Assembly: GCF_005884405.1 (NCBI RefSeq)
Contig: NZ_VCAO01000001.1
Span: 366,304-430,303, forward strand
Source of the DNA: Qipengyuania marisflavi
Lineage (GTDB): Bacteria > Pseudomonadota > Alphaproteobacteria > Sphingomonadales > Sphingomonadaceae
Reading direction: 5' to 3'
DNA: 64,000 nucleotides
The notes under the pieces were generated by a model, which was given only the letters and a program-made list of their open reading frames with translations, made no database searches and was not told the origin of the DNA. Each line of letters starts with the position of its first letter. Within the stretch, counting starts at the first letter, position 1. Both the position numbers and the translations under genes were made by a program. Of this stretch, positions 48,269 to 57,259 are shown piece after piece.

Positions 48269-48832
48269 TTAGTTATATGCCAGCCCGCGCACCGCCGCGA
48301 GAGCCTTGGCGACATGCTCGTTCGGCTTGAGGTTGGAATAGGAAAAGGCGATACGCCCGTCCTGTCCGATCACATAGGTCGTGCGGTCGCTCCAATCAGT
48401 TTTTGAGCCATCGGCTTTGGTCAAGGCAACATCATAGCTGGCGATCAGCTTGGGCGTAGCTGCCGCAACCGCGAACTTGCCCGCACATTTTTCCGCCGAA
48501 AATGCCGCCAGCTGATCGGTGTTTCCTGCGGTCATGCCGATTACGGTGGCGCCAGCTTTTCTGAAACCGTCCATCGCATTGGCAAAGGCTTGCGCTTCGA
48601 TATTGCAGCCGCCGGTAAACGCTGCCGGGAAGAAATAGAGCACCACCGGCCCGCGCTTGAGCGCCTTCGCCAGATCGACAGTGATCGGCTTGCCCGCCAT
48701 CGCCCCCGATGCCGTAAACAACGGTGCCTGCGCCCCGCCCTTGAGTGCAGCGAATGAAGGCGTGGTTGCGAACGCGAGCACGGCGGCAAGCGAAGCGGCG
48801 ATTGCTTTGCGGGTTCTGGTCATGCGCAGCAT
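48269..48832 (-). CDS. Exported peroxiredoxin (AhpC/TSA family)
   Basis: 187 residues. Signal peptide MLRMTRTRKAIAASLAAVLA...FATTPSFA, then a thioredoxin-fold peroxiredoxin with the PxxxTxxC-type active site FPAAFTGGCNIEAQAF. A second Cys (EKCAGKFAV) may form the resolving partner. It should reduce hydrogen peroxide or organic peroxides in the periplasm. Starts at 48832 or 48823 both leave a good signal peptide; an ATG at 48892 would overlap mrcA and is rejected. Lies 34 nt after mrcA on the same strand. Confidence 0.87.
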   Translation of the reverse strand: MLRMTRTRKAIAASLAAVLAFATTPSFAALKGGAQAPLFTASGAMAGKPITVDLAKALKRGPVVLYFFPAAFTGGCNIEAQAFANAMDGFRKAGATVIGMTAGNTDQLAAFSAEKCAGKFAVAAATPKLIASYDVALTKADGSKTDWSDRTTYVIGQDGRIAFSYSNLKPNEHVAKALAAVRGLAYN

Positions 48833-48866
48833 AATGAACCGCCGCGCCGCACCTGCCAACCGCAAA

Positions 48867-51377
48867 TCAGTAGATACCGCCCTGTTCTTCAACGAAGTCG
48901 GGATTCTGCTCCGCCGCCTGACGCTGCTGCTGCTGCGAGCTTTGCGAAGTCTGCCGACCCCGGCGGATCATCTCGAGTATCTCGTTGCGCTTGGACGCGA
49001 TGGCATCAGAGCGGGTGGCGCGAGGCGGTTCAGTGTCAGGCTTGAATGCCTCCCAGATAATCGCGGCAGTGGGATCTTTGGAGGGCGTACCTTCAAACAC
49101 GCGCTTGCCGCTGCGGCGGTCGATCTTGACCATGCGCACACCCGGCGGCGCGACAAAATCCTCGTCGTTCCAGCGATCGCGGGTCTGTTCGACAAACTGT
49201 TTGAAGATCGGCGCGGCAGTGTTGCCGCCCTGAACCCAGCCGCCCAGATTGCGCGGCTGATCAAAGCCGACATACATCCCGGCAACCATATCCGGCGATC
49301 CGCCGACGAACCACGCATTGGTTGGTCCGCTGGTGGTGCCGGTCTTGCCGAATAGCGGCAGGTTCAGCCCGCGCAGTCGCACTGCGGTGCCGCGCGTGAC
49401 CACGCCTTGCAGCATGTGGACCACCTGAAACGCGGTGCGCGCATCAAGGACCTGTTTGCCGCCCGGTTCAAACCGCGGCATCGGCTGCCCATCCCATTTG
49501 TCCATGTTGCAGCCGGTGCAGGCGCGCGTGTCCGAACGATAGATCACCTTGCCGCGCCGGTCCTGGACATAGTCGATGACCGAACCCTTGTTCTGGCGGC
49601 CCCAATTGGCCAGCGCAGCATAGGCGTTGACCATCTTGGCCACCGTGGTGTCACCCGCACCCAGCGCGAAGCTGGGATAATTCTTGTAATCGCCGATCCC
49701 CACTCGCTTGAAAGTGCCGGTAACGTTTTCCATGCCCGCTTCCATCGCAATATGGACAGTCATCAGATTACGGCTCTGTTCAAGGCCCCAGCGCATGGTG
49801 TGAACCCCGCCGCCGCCGCCGCCGAAATTGCGGAAGCATTTCTCGCCAAGATTTGCGCCCTGCCAGAAGCAAAAGGTTTGATCGGGCACCTGGCTGGCCG
49901 GGGTCAGGCCCTGATCCAGCCCGCTGGCATAGACGAAGGGTTTGATAGTCGACCCCGGCTGGCGCAGTGCCTGTGTCGCGCGGTTGAAGCTACCCAGACG
50001 GCTGTCAAAGCCGCCCTGCATGGCCAGAACGCGGCCGGTCTGCGGTGCCTCTGCCAAAAACGCGCCGGACACTTCCGGCACCACACGAAGGCGGAAACCT
50101 TCGCCCGATTTCTCCGCCGCGACAACATCGCCAATTTTCAAGGCAGCTGGCGCGCCCGCCAGCGCATAATCTTCGCCATCGGTGAAGCCGATCTTCACTG
50201 GCCCGGTGGCGGTGATGACGCCGATGCGCCAATCCTTGTAATTGATGGCGAGGTTCGAGGATGCCAGCTGCGAATGCAGGTCGCCATTCTCTGGGTCCAG
50301 CGTCGCCACCGGCTTGGAGAAGCCGCGATTGCCGTGATAGCGCAGCAGCGCTGCACGTAGCGCATCGCGCGCCGCATCCTGCAATTCAGTATCCAGCGAC
50401 GTGCGCACCCACAGGCCGCCCGCATAAACACTGTTCGCGCCCGTGTCGGCAGTCTCACCGAAACGATCGATCAACTGGCGGCGAACTTCCTCAAGGAAAT
50501 AACCGGCATCGGCAGACCGTTCACTGCGCTGTTCAACCAGACCAAGCGGCTTGGCCTTGGCCGCAGTACCCTGCGGCGCAGTAATAAAATCATTCGCGAC
50601 CATCTGGTCGAGTACGAAATTGCGGCGGCTAATCGCCAGGTCGGTGTATTTGGTGCGGCCATAGCGTTCCGGTGCCTTGGGCAAGATTGCCAGGAATGCC
50701 AGCTCGTTCAATTCCAGCTCGCCTACATCCTTGTCAAAATAGGCACGGCTGGCGGCCTGCACACCAAAACTGCGGCGGCCCAGCGGGATCTCGTTCAAAT
50801 ACAGTTCGAGGATTTCGCGCTTGGTCAGCACCCCCTCGATCCGCTGCGCCAACACCATTTCTTTTAGCTTGCGCGTCACGGAGTATTCATCACCCAGGAG
50901 CAGATTCTTCGCGACCTGCTGGGTGATCGTCGAACCGCCCACTGCGCGGTCACCCGACCCCAGCTTGGTGGCATAATCAAACACCGCATTCAGCGTGCCG
51001 GTGAAATCCACGCCGCTATGGCTGAAGAACGTCTTGTCCTCCGCCGACAGATACGCCTCGATCAACTGTTGCGGGAAATCGGCATATTGCAGTTGGACGC
51101 GCCGTTCGCGCGCATAAGAGTGGACGATCTGACCATCCACGCCGCGCACCACGGTGGGCAAGGGAGTTTCATAATCCAGCAGCGATTCGGCATCGGGTAA
51201 ATTGCGCGCCAAAGTCGTCCAGGCGAGCGCCAGCAGAACCAGCCCGATCCCCGCAATATAGCTGATGACACGCAGTTTGCGGCTCTTGTGCCAGTTCTCC
51301 CCAAACCATGCGTAAAGCATTGCGGGATCACGCCGCAGGCGGTGACGGGCGTAAGCAAGAGCGGAGAGGTTTTCCAT
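48867..51377 (-). CDS. mrcA: Penicillin-binding protein 1A (bifunctional)
   Basis: 836 residues, class A penicillin-binding protein that polymerises and cross-links peptidoglycan at the inner membrane. One N-terminal transmembrane helix (about 37-57). Transglycosylase domain (about 75-245) with SAEDKTFFSHSGVDF, GGSTITQQVAKNLLLG and RRSFGVQAASRAYF; then an OB-like insertion; transpeptidase domain with nucleophile PGSTIKPFVYASGL, SRN in LEQSRNLMTVH, and FGKTGTTSGPTNAWF. Long Gln-rich C-terminal tail (SQSSQQQQRQAAEQNP). Probably cotranscribed with the amidase upstream (69-bp gap) on the same strand. Confidence 0.95.
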   Translation of the reverse strand: MENLSALAYARHRLRRDPAMLYAWFGENWHKSRKLRVISYIAGIGLVLLALAWTTLARNLPDAESLLDYETPLPTVVRGVDGQIVHSYARERRVQLQYADFPQQLIEAYLSAEDKTFFSHSGVDFTGTLNAVFDYATKLGSGDRAVGGSTITQQVAKNLLLGDEYSVTRKLKEMVLAQRIEGVLTKREILELYLNEIPLGRRSFGVQAASRAYFDKDVGELELNELAFLAILPKAPERYGRTKYTDLAISRRNFVLDQMVANDFITAPQGTAAKAKPLGLVEQRSERSADAGYFLEEVRRQLIDRFGETADTGANSVYAGGLWVRTSLDTELQDAARDALRAALLRYHGNRGFSKPVATLDPENGDLHSQLASSNLAINYKDWRIGVITATGPVKIGFTDGEDYALAGAPAALKIGDVVAAEKSGEGFRLRVVPEVSGAFLAEAPQTGRVLAMQGGFDSRLGSFNRATQALRQPGSTIKPFVYASGLDQGLTPASQVPDQTFCFWQGANLGEKCFRNFGGGGGGVHTMRWGLEQSRNLMTVHIAMEAGMENVTGTFKRVGIGDYKNYPSFALGAGDTTVAKMVNAYAALANWGRQNKGSVIDYVQDRRGKVIYRSDTRACTGCNMDKWDGQPMPRFEPGGKQVLDARTAFQVVHMLQGVVTRGTAVRLRGLNLPLFGKTGTTSGPTNAWFVGGSPDMVAGMYVGFDQPRNLGGWVQGGNTAAPIFKQFVEQTRDRWNDEDFVAPPGVRMVKIDRRSGKRVFEGTPSKDPTAAIIWEAFKPDTEPPRATRSDAIASKRNEILEMIRRGRQTSQSSQQQQRQAAEQNPDFVEEQGGIY

Positions 51378-51446
51378 GGTCTGAAACGGCCCTTAGCATG
51401 CTGTCTGCGCACTTCGCCAGATACAACCGGCAGGCAGGTGAGCAGA

Positions 51447-52301
51447 TTATCTCTGCCGCGCAAAATAACTGCGGATACTGCGCACCATCACCTCGGCGAA
51501 GCGGGTGCGCCCCTCCTCCGAAGACAGCCGCTGCGCCTCATCCACATTGGTGATGTATCCACTTTCGAACAGCACCGACGGCACATCCGGCGCGCGCAGG
51601 ACCTTCAGCGCAGCGGAGCGGCGGGCCTGCGGGTGAAACTGGATTTGCCCCTCCCCGGCGCGGCGGATCATGCTGGCGAACAGCGCTGATTCCTCTTGCG
51701 TGCGCCGCTGTGACAGATCGACCAGAATATCGCTGACCGCGTCGCTGGTCGTACCGATCTCGATCCCGTTCAAGCGGTCTGAAGCGTTTTCTCGCTCTGC
51801 GAACCGGCGTGCGGCCTCGCTCGATGCGTCATTGGACAGGGTATAGACGCTGGCGCCCGTGACCTCGCTGGATTCTCCTGCGCTGTCGGCATGGATCGAA
51901 ATAAACAGATCGGCATTGAGACGCCGTGCAATTTCATAACGTTCGGTGTGCAGCAGATAGCGGTCATCGTCACGTGTCAGCGCCACACGGGCGATATTTT
52001 CGCGCTCCAGCGTGTCGCGCAAGGTCTGCGCAAGCGCCAGAACCAGGCGTTTTTCCACTACGTTTTCGCCCGATGCGCCGGGGTCATGACCGCCATGCCC
52101 CGGATCAATTACCACCAGCGGCAAGCGACCGTCGCCCCCCACTTCGGGCAGCGGCGGGGCCGTATCCACCGCCGTGAGTTGCACCCGCAGCACGTAATCA
52201 TTGCCCATGCCAAAAGCTGTGCCGCGCACCGCCAGGACCACTCCGGCCACCAGCGCCAATGGCACCAACAAAAACAAAAGAATGCGCGCGCGATCGGTCA
52301 T
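51447..52301 (-). CDS. N-acetylmuramoyl-L-alanine amidase (Amidase_3)
   Basis: 284 residues. A single N-terminal membrane helix (about 8-27) exports or anchors it; the catalytic Amidase_3 domain follows (about 60-280). Zinc ligands: His in IDPGHGGHDPGASG, Glu in NVVEKRLVLA, His in FISIHADSAG; the catalytic Glu is in LFESGYITN. It splits the amide between the sugar and peptide of peptidoglycan and is likely used in daughter-cell separation. No AMIN domain, so it is shorter than AmiC of E. coli. Same strand as mrcA. Confidence 0.92.
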   Translation of the reverse strand: MTDRARILLFLLVPLALVAGVVLAVRGTAFGMGNDYVLRVQLTAVDTAPPLPEVGGDGRLPLVVIDPGHGGHDPGASGENVVEKRLVLALAQTLRDTLERENIARVALTRDDDRYLLHTERYEIARRLNADLFISIHADSAGESSEVTGASVYTLSNDASSEAARRFAERENASDRLNGIEIGTTSDAVSDILVDLSQRRTQEESALFASMIRRAGEGQIQFHPQARRSAALKVLRAPDVPSVLFESGYITNVDEAQRLSSEEGRTRFAEVMVRSIRSYFARQR

Positions 52302-52747
52302 CTGGACGGGTGGTTACGGCGGTATGGGGTCTACACGCAATAAGGTTGCCGTGCGAAACCCACGGTGCTAGCGACACGCGCTCCGGTTAGACGGTGCCTG
52401 CAATCAACGCGAAGCTTCGCGAAGACGCAGGTTCCCCTCCCTGACCGGCCCTTCCAGGCGGCGCGAATCTTATGCGCCGTCACATCACAGGTTGATGCAG
52501 CCCATGCCCAGTTCCTCCCCGAAAATCGTAGTTCAGGCCTCTGCCTGCGCTGCGCTTTCGCCGGGCCGGACAGCGCAATTTTCGCGCCAAGGCAGCGCTG
52601 CAGACACGAATAACCGGCCCCGCGCACTGATGCACGGTTGCCGGCCACGCAATGCCGTCGTCCCGCTTGGCGGGCGCGGTGTCCCAACAAAGTTACGCAG
52701 CGTGAAGGCCGGGCTCGCCCCGCCCCGCTGCGTGTGGAGAATTTACT
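52302..52747 (+). promoter_or_regulatory. Long structured rne leader / divergent promoter region
   Basis: 446 bp without a gene between the divergent amidase and rne. It contains: a 14-bp palindrome CGCGAAGCTTCGCG (52408-52421), a 6-bp stem CGGCGC/GCGCCG (52459-52479), a 5-bp stem CCCGC-TTG-GCGGG (52662-52674), and an 8-bp perfect stem ACGCAGCG/CGCTGCGT (52695-52702 with 52726-52733) that encloses a small GGGC-TC-GCCC hairpin and ends just before the ribosome-binding site GGAG (52735-52738). Long structured leaders of rne are known to mediate RNase E autoregulation in other bacteria; this is inferred here. I cannot place the promoter. Confidence 0.55.
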
Positions 52748-55570
52748 ATGGCAACGCGCATGCTAATCGACGCGCGCCACCAGGAAGAAACCCGGGTGGC
52801 GGTCCTCAAAGGCAACCGAATTGAAGAATTCGATTTCGAATCAGCCGACAAGAAGCAAATCAAAGGCAATATCTACCTTGCAAAGGTAACGCGCGTCGAA
52901 CCGTCGCTGCAGGCGGCATTCGTCGACTTTGGCGGCAACCGGCACGGCTTCCTCGCTTTCAGCGAAATCCATCCCGACTATTACCAGATCCCCAAGGAAG
53001 ACCGCGAAGCGCTGCTCGCTGCCGAGGCCGAAGTGGCCGAGGAAGAGGCACGCCTGCGCGATGACGAAGAAGAGCGCGGCGAAATGCCGGGCGACGAATA
53101 TGACGCCGACGATGAAAGCGCCGAAGCGCTGGCCGAAGACCTCGCCGAAGACGGGCTTGAGGAAATCGACACCTCTGAAAAGGACCACGTCTCCACCATC
53201 GAAGAAGGTCACGTCGAAAACGGCGATGATGATGACAGCGACGATGACGATGGCGACGACAACGAAGACGACAGTGAGGACGATGACGACAACAAGGGTC
53301 GCCGCTCGTCACGCGGACGTGGCCGTGGTCACCTCCAGCAGAGCAAGGGCCGTAGCCGCGCCAAGGATGTCGATGATGCCCGCGCCCGCCGCCTCGAACT
53401 GCGCCGCCGTTACAAGATCCAGGATGTCATCCAGCGCCGTCAGGTGCTGCTCGTCCAGGTCGTCAAGGAAGAGCGCGGCAATAAAGGCGCTGCACTGACG
53501 AGCCATCTGAGCCTGGCCGGACGCTATACCGTGCTGATGCCCAATAGCGGCCACGGCGGCGGGATCAGCCGCAAGATTTCCAATGCTGGTGACCGCAAGC
53601 GTCTCAAGCAGATTGTCGGCGACCTTTCGCTGCCCAAATCGATGGGCCTGATTGTCCGCACCGCTGGGCTCAGCCGCACCAAGACCGAGATCAAGCGCGA
53701 CTTCGATTACCTCGCCCGCCTGTGGGACGAAATTCGCGAGCGCACCCTGTCATCGGCGGCCCCTGCCCTGATCCATTCGGACAGCGATCTGATTAAGCGG
53801 GCCATCCGCGACATCTACAATCGCGAAATCGAGGAAGTCGTCGTCGAAGGCGCACCGGGCTACAAATCGGCCAAGGAATTCATGAAGCTGCTGATGCCCA
53901 GCCACGCACGGCGGGTGAAGCAGTATGTCGATCCCGTGCCGTTGTTTCAGCGGTTCGGTGCCGAAGACCAGCTGAAGGCGATGTATGATCCCGTCGTGCA
54001 GCTGAAATCCGGCGGCTATCTGGTCATCAACCCGACCGAAGCGCTGGTGTCGATCGACATCAACTCGGGCCGCTCCACCAAGGAACTGGGGATTGAGCAG
54101 ACCGCGGTTGCCACCAATCTTGAGGCAGCCCGCGAAATCGCCCGTCAGCTTCGCCTGCGCGATATGGCCGGTCTGGTCGTTATTGATTTCATCGACATGG
54201 ATCGCAGCGGCAACACCCGCAAGGTCGAAAAGGCGATGAAAGACGCGCTGAAAAACGACCGCGCCCGCATCCAGGTTGGCCGCATTTCCAGCTTCGGCCT
54301 GATGGAAATGAGCCGCCAGCGCCTCCGCACCGGCGTGCTGGAAGCCACCACCCGCGAATGCCCACATTGTGACGGCACCGGGCTGGTCCGCACCGCATCC
54401 TCCGCTGGTCTGTCAGCGCTTCGCCTGATCGAAGAGGAAGCCGCCAAGGGCAAGGGGACCAAAATCGTGCTGTCTGCCAGCACCGAAGCTGCGGTCTATA
54501 TGCTCAACGAAAAGCGCGCCGATCTTATGGAGATCGAACAGCGTTACGGCGTCTCCGTCGAAGTGCGTCCCGAAGGCGAAGAAGAAGGCGCAAAGATGGC
54601 TGTCGCCAGCGCCGGACCCAAGCCGACCCACGCGCCCAAGTTCGAACCAATGGTCGAAGAAGTCGATGATTACGACGACGATGATGACGATGTGGATGAC
54701 GCCGCAGAGGACAGCGATCGCGGTACTTCCAATGCCGACAATGACGACGACGATTCGCGTGACCGCAAGAAGCGCCGCCGCCGCCGTGGTGGCCGTGGCC
54801 GCACCCGCAGCCGTGATGGTGACGACGACAATCGCAGCGATGATCGCACCGATAACGGACGCGGCGCCAAGACCTCTGACGATGGCGACAAATCATCTGA
54901 CGACAGCGACGATGCAAGCGAAACGCGTTCGGATGACGAGAATGGCGAGGACCGGCCAAAGAAGCGCCGCCGCCGGGGTGGCCGCCGCCGGGGTGGCCGC
55001 GGACGCGGTGAACAGCGCGATGATGTGAGTGCGGATGACGCAGCACAGCTGAGCGAAGTTTCCGAGCAGGTCTCTGCCGATATGGCAGTGGTTGCCGGGC
55101 CAGATGATGCTCCGGAAACTGCCGAAGTTATGGCCCAGGAAGACGCGCCCAAGCCCAAGAAGCGCGCGCCGCGTAGCCGCAAAAAACCAGCCGATGCTGA
55201 TGCAGCGCCGGAAACGGGTGACAAGCCGGCAGCAGCAGAAGAAGCTGCTGCTGAGCCCGCTCCCAAGCCAAAGCGCACGCGCCGCAAGAAGGTCGATGCC
55301 CCCGCCGCTGATGCGGTAGAGGCACCGGCTGACAAGGCTGACACTCCTGCTGAAAAGCCCAAGCGGGTCCGCAAGAAAGCGCAGCCCAAGCAGCAGGCCG
55401 CCGAACCCGAAGCACAGGGGGCACCGACTGAAACAGCTGCTCCGGCACCCACGAAGGCCGCCAAGCCCAAGGCTCCAGCGGCCAAGTCCGAACAGCCGGA
55501 AGCAGAGCAGCCCGCAACCGAGGCTGGCAAACAGCGTCGCGGCTGGTGGCAGCGCACCTTCGGCGAGTAG
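52748..55570 (+). CDS. rne: Ribonuclease E/G family endoribonuclease
   Basis: 940 residues; single-strand endoribonuclease and scaffold of the RNA degradosome. The S1 domain is split: its first half ends near residue 80 and resumes near 220, with a ~135-residue insertion that is first helical then extremely Asp/Glu-rich (158-181) and ends in an Arg/Gly patch (GRRSSRGRGRG). Catalytic aspartates Asp437 (VSIDINSGRST) and Asp480 (LVVIDFIDMD), and the Zn-link CPHCDGTG (538-545) are intact. The C-terminal ~310 residues are low complexity: acidic, Arg-rich blocks (KKRRRRRGGRGRTRSR, KKRRRRGGRRRGGRGRG) and Lys/Ala/Pro repeats, ending in GWWQRTFGE, which may bind RNA and partner proteins. Confidence 0.96.
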   Translation: MATRMLIDARHQEETRVAVLKGNRIEEFDFESADKKQIKGNIYLAKVTRVEPSLQAAFVDFGGNRHGFLAFSEIHPDYYQIPKEDREALLAAEAEVAEEEARLRDDEEERGEMPGDEYDADDESAEALAEDLAEDGLEEIDTSEKDHVSTIEEGHVENGDDDDSDDDDGDDNEDDSEDDDDNKGRRSSRGRGRGHLQQSKGRSRAKDVDDARARRLELRRRYKIQDVIQRRQVLLVQVVKEERGNKGAALTSHLSLAGRYTVLMPNSGHGGGISRKISNAGDRKRLKQIVGDLSLPKSMGLIVRTAGLSRTKTEIKRDFDYLARLWDEIRERTLSSAAPALIHSDSDLIKRAIRDIYNREIEEVVVEGAPGYKSAKEFMKLLMPSHARRVKQYVDPVPLFQRFGAEDQLKAMYDPVVQLKSGGYLVINPTEALVSIDINSGRSTKELGIEQTAVATNLEAAREIARQLRLRDMAGLVVIDFIDMDRSGNTRKVEKAMKDALKNDRARIQVGRISSFGLMEMSRQRLRTGVLEATTRECPHCDGTGLVRTASSAGLSALRLIEEEAAKGKGTKIVLSASTEAAVYMLNEKRADLMEIEQRYGVSVEVRPEGEEEGAKMAVASAGPKPTHAPKFEPMVEEVDDYDDDDDDVDDAAEDSDRGTSNADNDDDDSRDRKKRRRRRGGRGRTRSRDGDDDNRSDDRTDNGRGAKTSDDGDKSSDDSDDASETRSDDENGEDRPKKRRRRGGRRRGGRGRGEQRDDVSADDAAQLSEVSEQVSADMAVVAGPDDAPETAEVMAQEDAPKPKKRAPRSRKKPADADAAPETGDKPAAAEEAAAEPAPKPKRTRRKKVDAPAADAVEAPADKADTPAEKPKRVRKKAQPKQQAAEPEAQGAPTETAAPAPTKAAKPKAPAAKSEQPEAEQPATEAGKQRRGWWQRTFGE

Positions 55571-55619
55571 AATGACAAAGCGCCCGCATCGCCAGTGTGG
55601 CGGTGCGGGCGAGGTCATT
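55571..55619. terminator. Two-tier hairpin between convergent genes
   Basis: Inner stem GCCCGCATCGCC / GGCGGTGCGGGC (55582-55610, one wobble) with loop AGTGT, flanked by the outer match AATGAC (55571-55576) / GTCATT (55614-55619). It starts directly after the rne stop and lies between rne and the convergent methyltransferase gene. The T run is short, so termination efficiency is uncertain. Confidence 0.55.
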
Positions 55620-55655
55620 TATTCACGCGGGCAGCGGCTTAAGGCAGCAGTCCCA

Positions 55656-56291
55656 TTACACGCCAGCCTTGCGCGCCGCGCCCCACTCCATCCAGCCCAT
55701 CACCTTGGGTGTCTTGGGCAGATAGCCTTGCCCCAGCGGTTCGACCTCAAAGCCAGTGCGCCTGAGTGACGCACCAATCGGGCGGGTCAAATGGCACCCG
55801 CCTGCAATCGGCTTCCAAGCCGGCTCGATACGCTCCTGCCACCGCGCCACGCCTGCATCGGGCGCGCGCCCATGTTCGAGAAACAGCAGCCGCCCGCCGG
55901 GTTTCAGGATGCGCCGCATTTCGGACAGCACCTGCGCCGGGTCATCCACCGAGCACAGCGTGTAAGTGCACAGGACCGTATCAAAACTGCCATCAGCAAA
56001 CGGGATCGCCTCCCCGCTGGCCTCGCGAAGATCGGCATCCCAGCCATATTCCATCGCCTGAGCGCGGGCGTTGGCAAGCAGGCCGCCATGCGGATCAATC
56101 CCCGCCAGCGCAGTCACCCGGTCGCGGTCATAGAGTTTCTGGTTGAGCCCGCCGCCGCATCCGATCTCGAACACGCGTCCCTTGGCAAGCGGCACGACCA
56201 TGCGCCGCCGTTCCTCAATGGCTGGCTGCCCACAAGCCAGCGTCACCAATCGCGGCATGATGTGCCGGTCATATATCTGGCGCAATCCCAC
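55656..56291 (-). CDS. Class I SAM-dependent methyltransferase
   Basis: 211 residues, UbiE/PmtA-like small methyltransferase. Motif I VFEIGCGGGLNQKLY, acidic residue at LAGIDPHGG, DGSFDTVLCTYTLCSVDDP and LKPGGRLLFLEHG are typical. The C-terminus (HLTRPIGASLRRTGFEVEPL) resembles phospholipid N-methyltransferase-like enzymes or those acting on small lipids, but the substrate cannot be told. Convergent with rne; nothing else is in its operon. Confidence 0.85.
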   Translation of the reverse strand: MGLRQIYDRHIMPRLVTLACGQPAIEERRRMVVPLAKGRVFEIGCGGGLNQKLYDRDRVTALAGIDPHGGLLANARAQAMEYGWDADLREASGEAIPFADGSFDTVLCTYTLCSVDDPAQVLSEMRRILKPGGRLLFLEHGRAPDAGVARWQERIEPAWKPIAGGCHLTRPIGASLRRTGFEVEPLGQGYLPKTPKVMGWMEWGAARKAGV

Positions 56292-56434
56292 TGCTTTCCC
56301 TCCAGACCCACCACAGACCTATCGTGTTTTGCACGCTTGTGAATAAGTTTCGTTCCACGACCCACAATTGAGGTTCCGCGTGCAGGTGGCCCAGGGTCTG
56401 GCGTCGCACCGCGAAATCAGGCTAAGCGCGCGCT

Positions 56435-57259
56435 GTGTCACAACCTCTCACCACGCTAGTTCTGGCCGGATCGCGGCCCGGTCCTGACCCGCTTTTGGCG
56501 GGTACGGAGCTTGCCAGCAAAGCGCTGTTGCCGATTGCAGGCACACCCATGCTCGCGCACGTCCTTACCGCGCTCAGCGCTGCCCCGGAAATCGGTCGCA
56601 TCGTCATCGCGGCGCAGGATACTTCCACGCTTAAGGACAATCCGCAAATTGCCGCCGCAGGCTTGGCTGATTGGACAACATCGCGTGGCGGGATCGCCGA
56701 TGCTGTGCAGGCGGCGCTGCGTGAGGCGCCAGGTCCGTTGCTGGTCACCACCGCCGACAATGTGCTGCTCACACCGGAAATGATCGCGCAATTTCTGAGT
56801 GAAGCGAGCGGGCATGATCTGGCGGTCGGCTTGGTGGAGCGCGAAGCTGTGCGCGATGCGGGGCATTCGACGATCCGCACTTGGCTCGCCTTTCGCGGCG
56901 GGCATTGGTCGGGTGCCAACTTGTTCTATCTTGGCGGGCCGCAAGTAGAGCTGCTGGTCGAGTTTTGGAAAACTATCGAGCAGGACCGCAAGAAGCGCTG
57001 GAAAATCCTCGGCGCATTTGGCCCCGCTCTGTTGCTGGGCGCGGCCCTGCGCCTGATCGACATCCACAGCTTCGCCCGCCGCGTCGCCAAACGGTTTGGA
57101 TTGACGGCGAAGGTGGTGGCAATGGCCGCGCCAGAGGCCTGTATCGATGCCGACAAGCCCAGCGATTTGCCAGTAATCGAAGCGATCATGGCCGCCCGTC
57201 AGACGACCGCCAGCGCCGCATCCACCGCCGCCAATGCAGCAGCCAATTCTTCCTCGTAA
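56435..57259 (+). CDS. MobA-like NTP transferase domain protein
   Basis: 274 residues. N-terminal nucleotidyltransferase signature LVLAGSRPGPDPL...ASKALLPIAGTPML, with Ser in place of the usual second Gly; Asp in LVTTADNVLLTPE likely binds metal. FRGGHWSGANLFYLGGPQ and CIDADKPSDL near the end fit the MobA/GlmU-type fold. It probably activates a sugar or polyol phosphate with CTP or another NTP. The start is GTG 56435. The last ~22 residues are low-complexity Ala/Ser/Thr and are read through the 3' end of the opposite-strand kinase gene (61-nt overlap). Confidence 0.8.
   Translation: MSQPLTTLVLAGSRPGPDPLLAGTELASKALLPIAGTPMLAHVLTALSAAPEIGRIVIAAQDTSTLKDNPQIAAAGLADWTTSRGGIADAVQAALREAPGPLLVTTADNVLLTPEMIAQFLSEASGHDLAVGLVEREAVRDAGHSTIRTWLAFRGGHWSGANLFYLGGPQVELLVEFWKTIEQDRKKRWKILGAFGPALLLGAALRLIDIHSFARRVAKRFGLTAKVVAMAAPEACIDADKPSDLPVIEAIMAARQTTASAASTAANAAANSSS

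Noticed and set aside
54660..55500. The repetitive 3' part of rne as a tandem DNA repeat
   Set aside because: The repetition is at the amino-acid level (Asp, Arg, Lys/Ala/Pro blocks) with varied codons, not a true DNA repeat.
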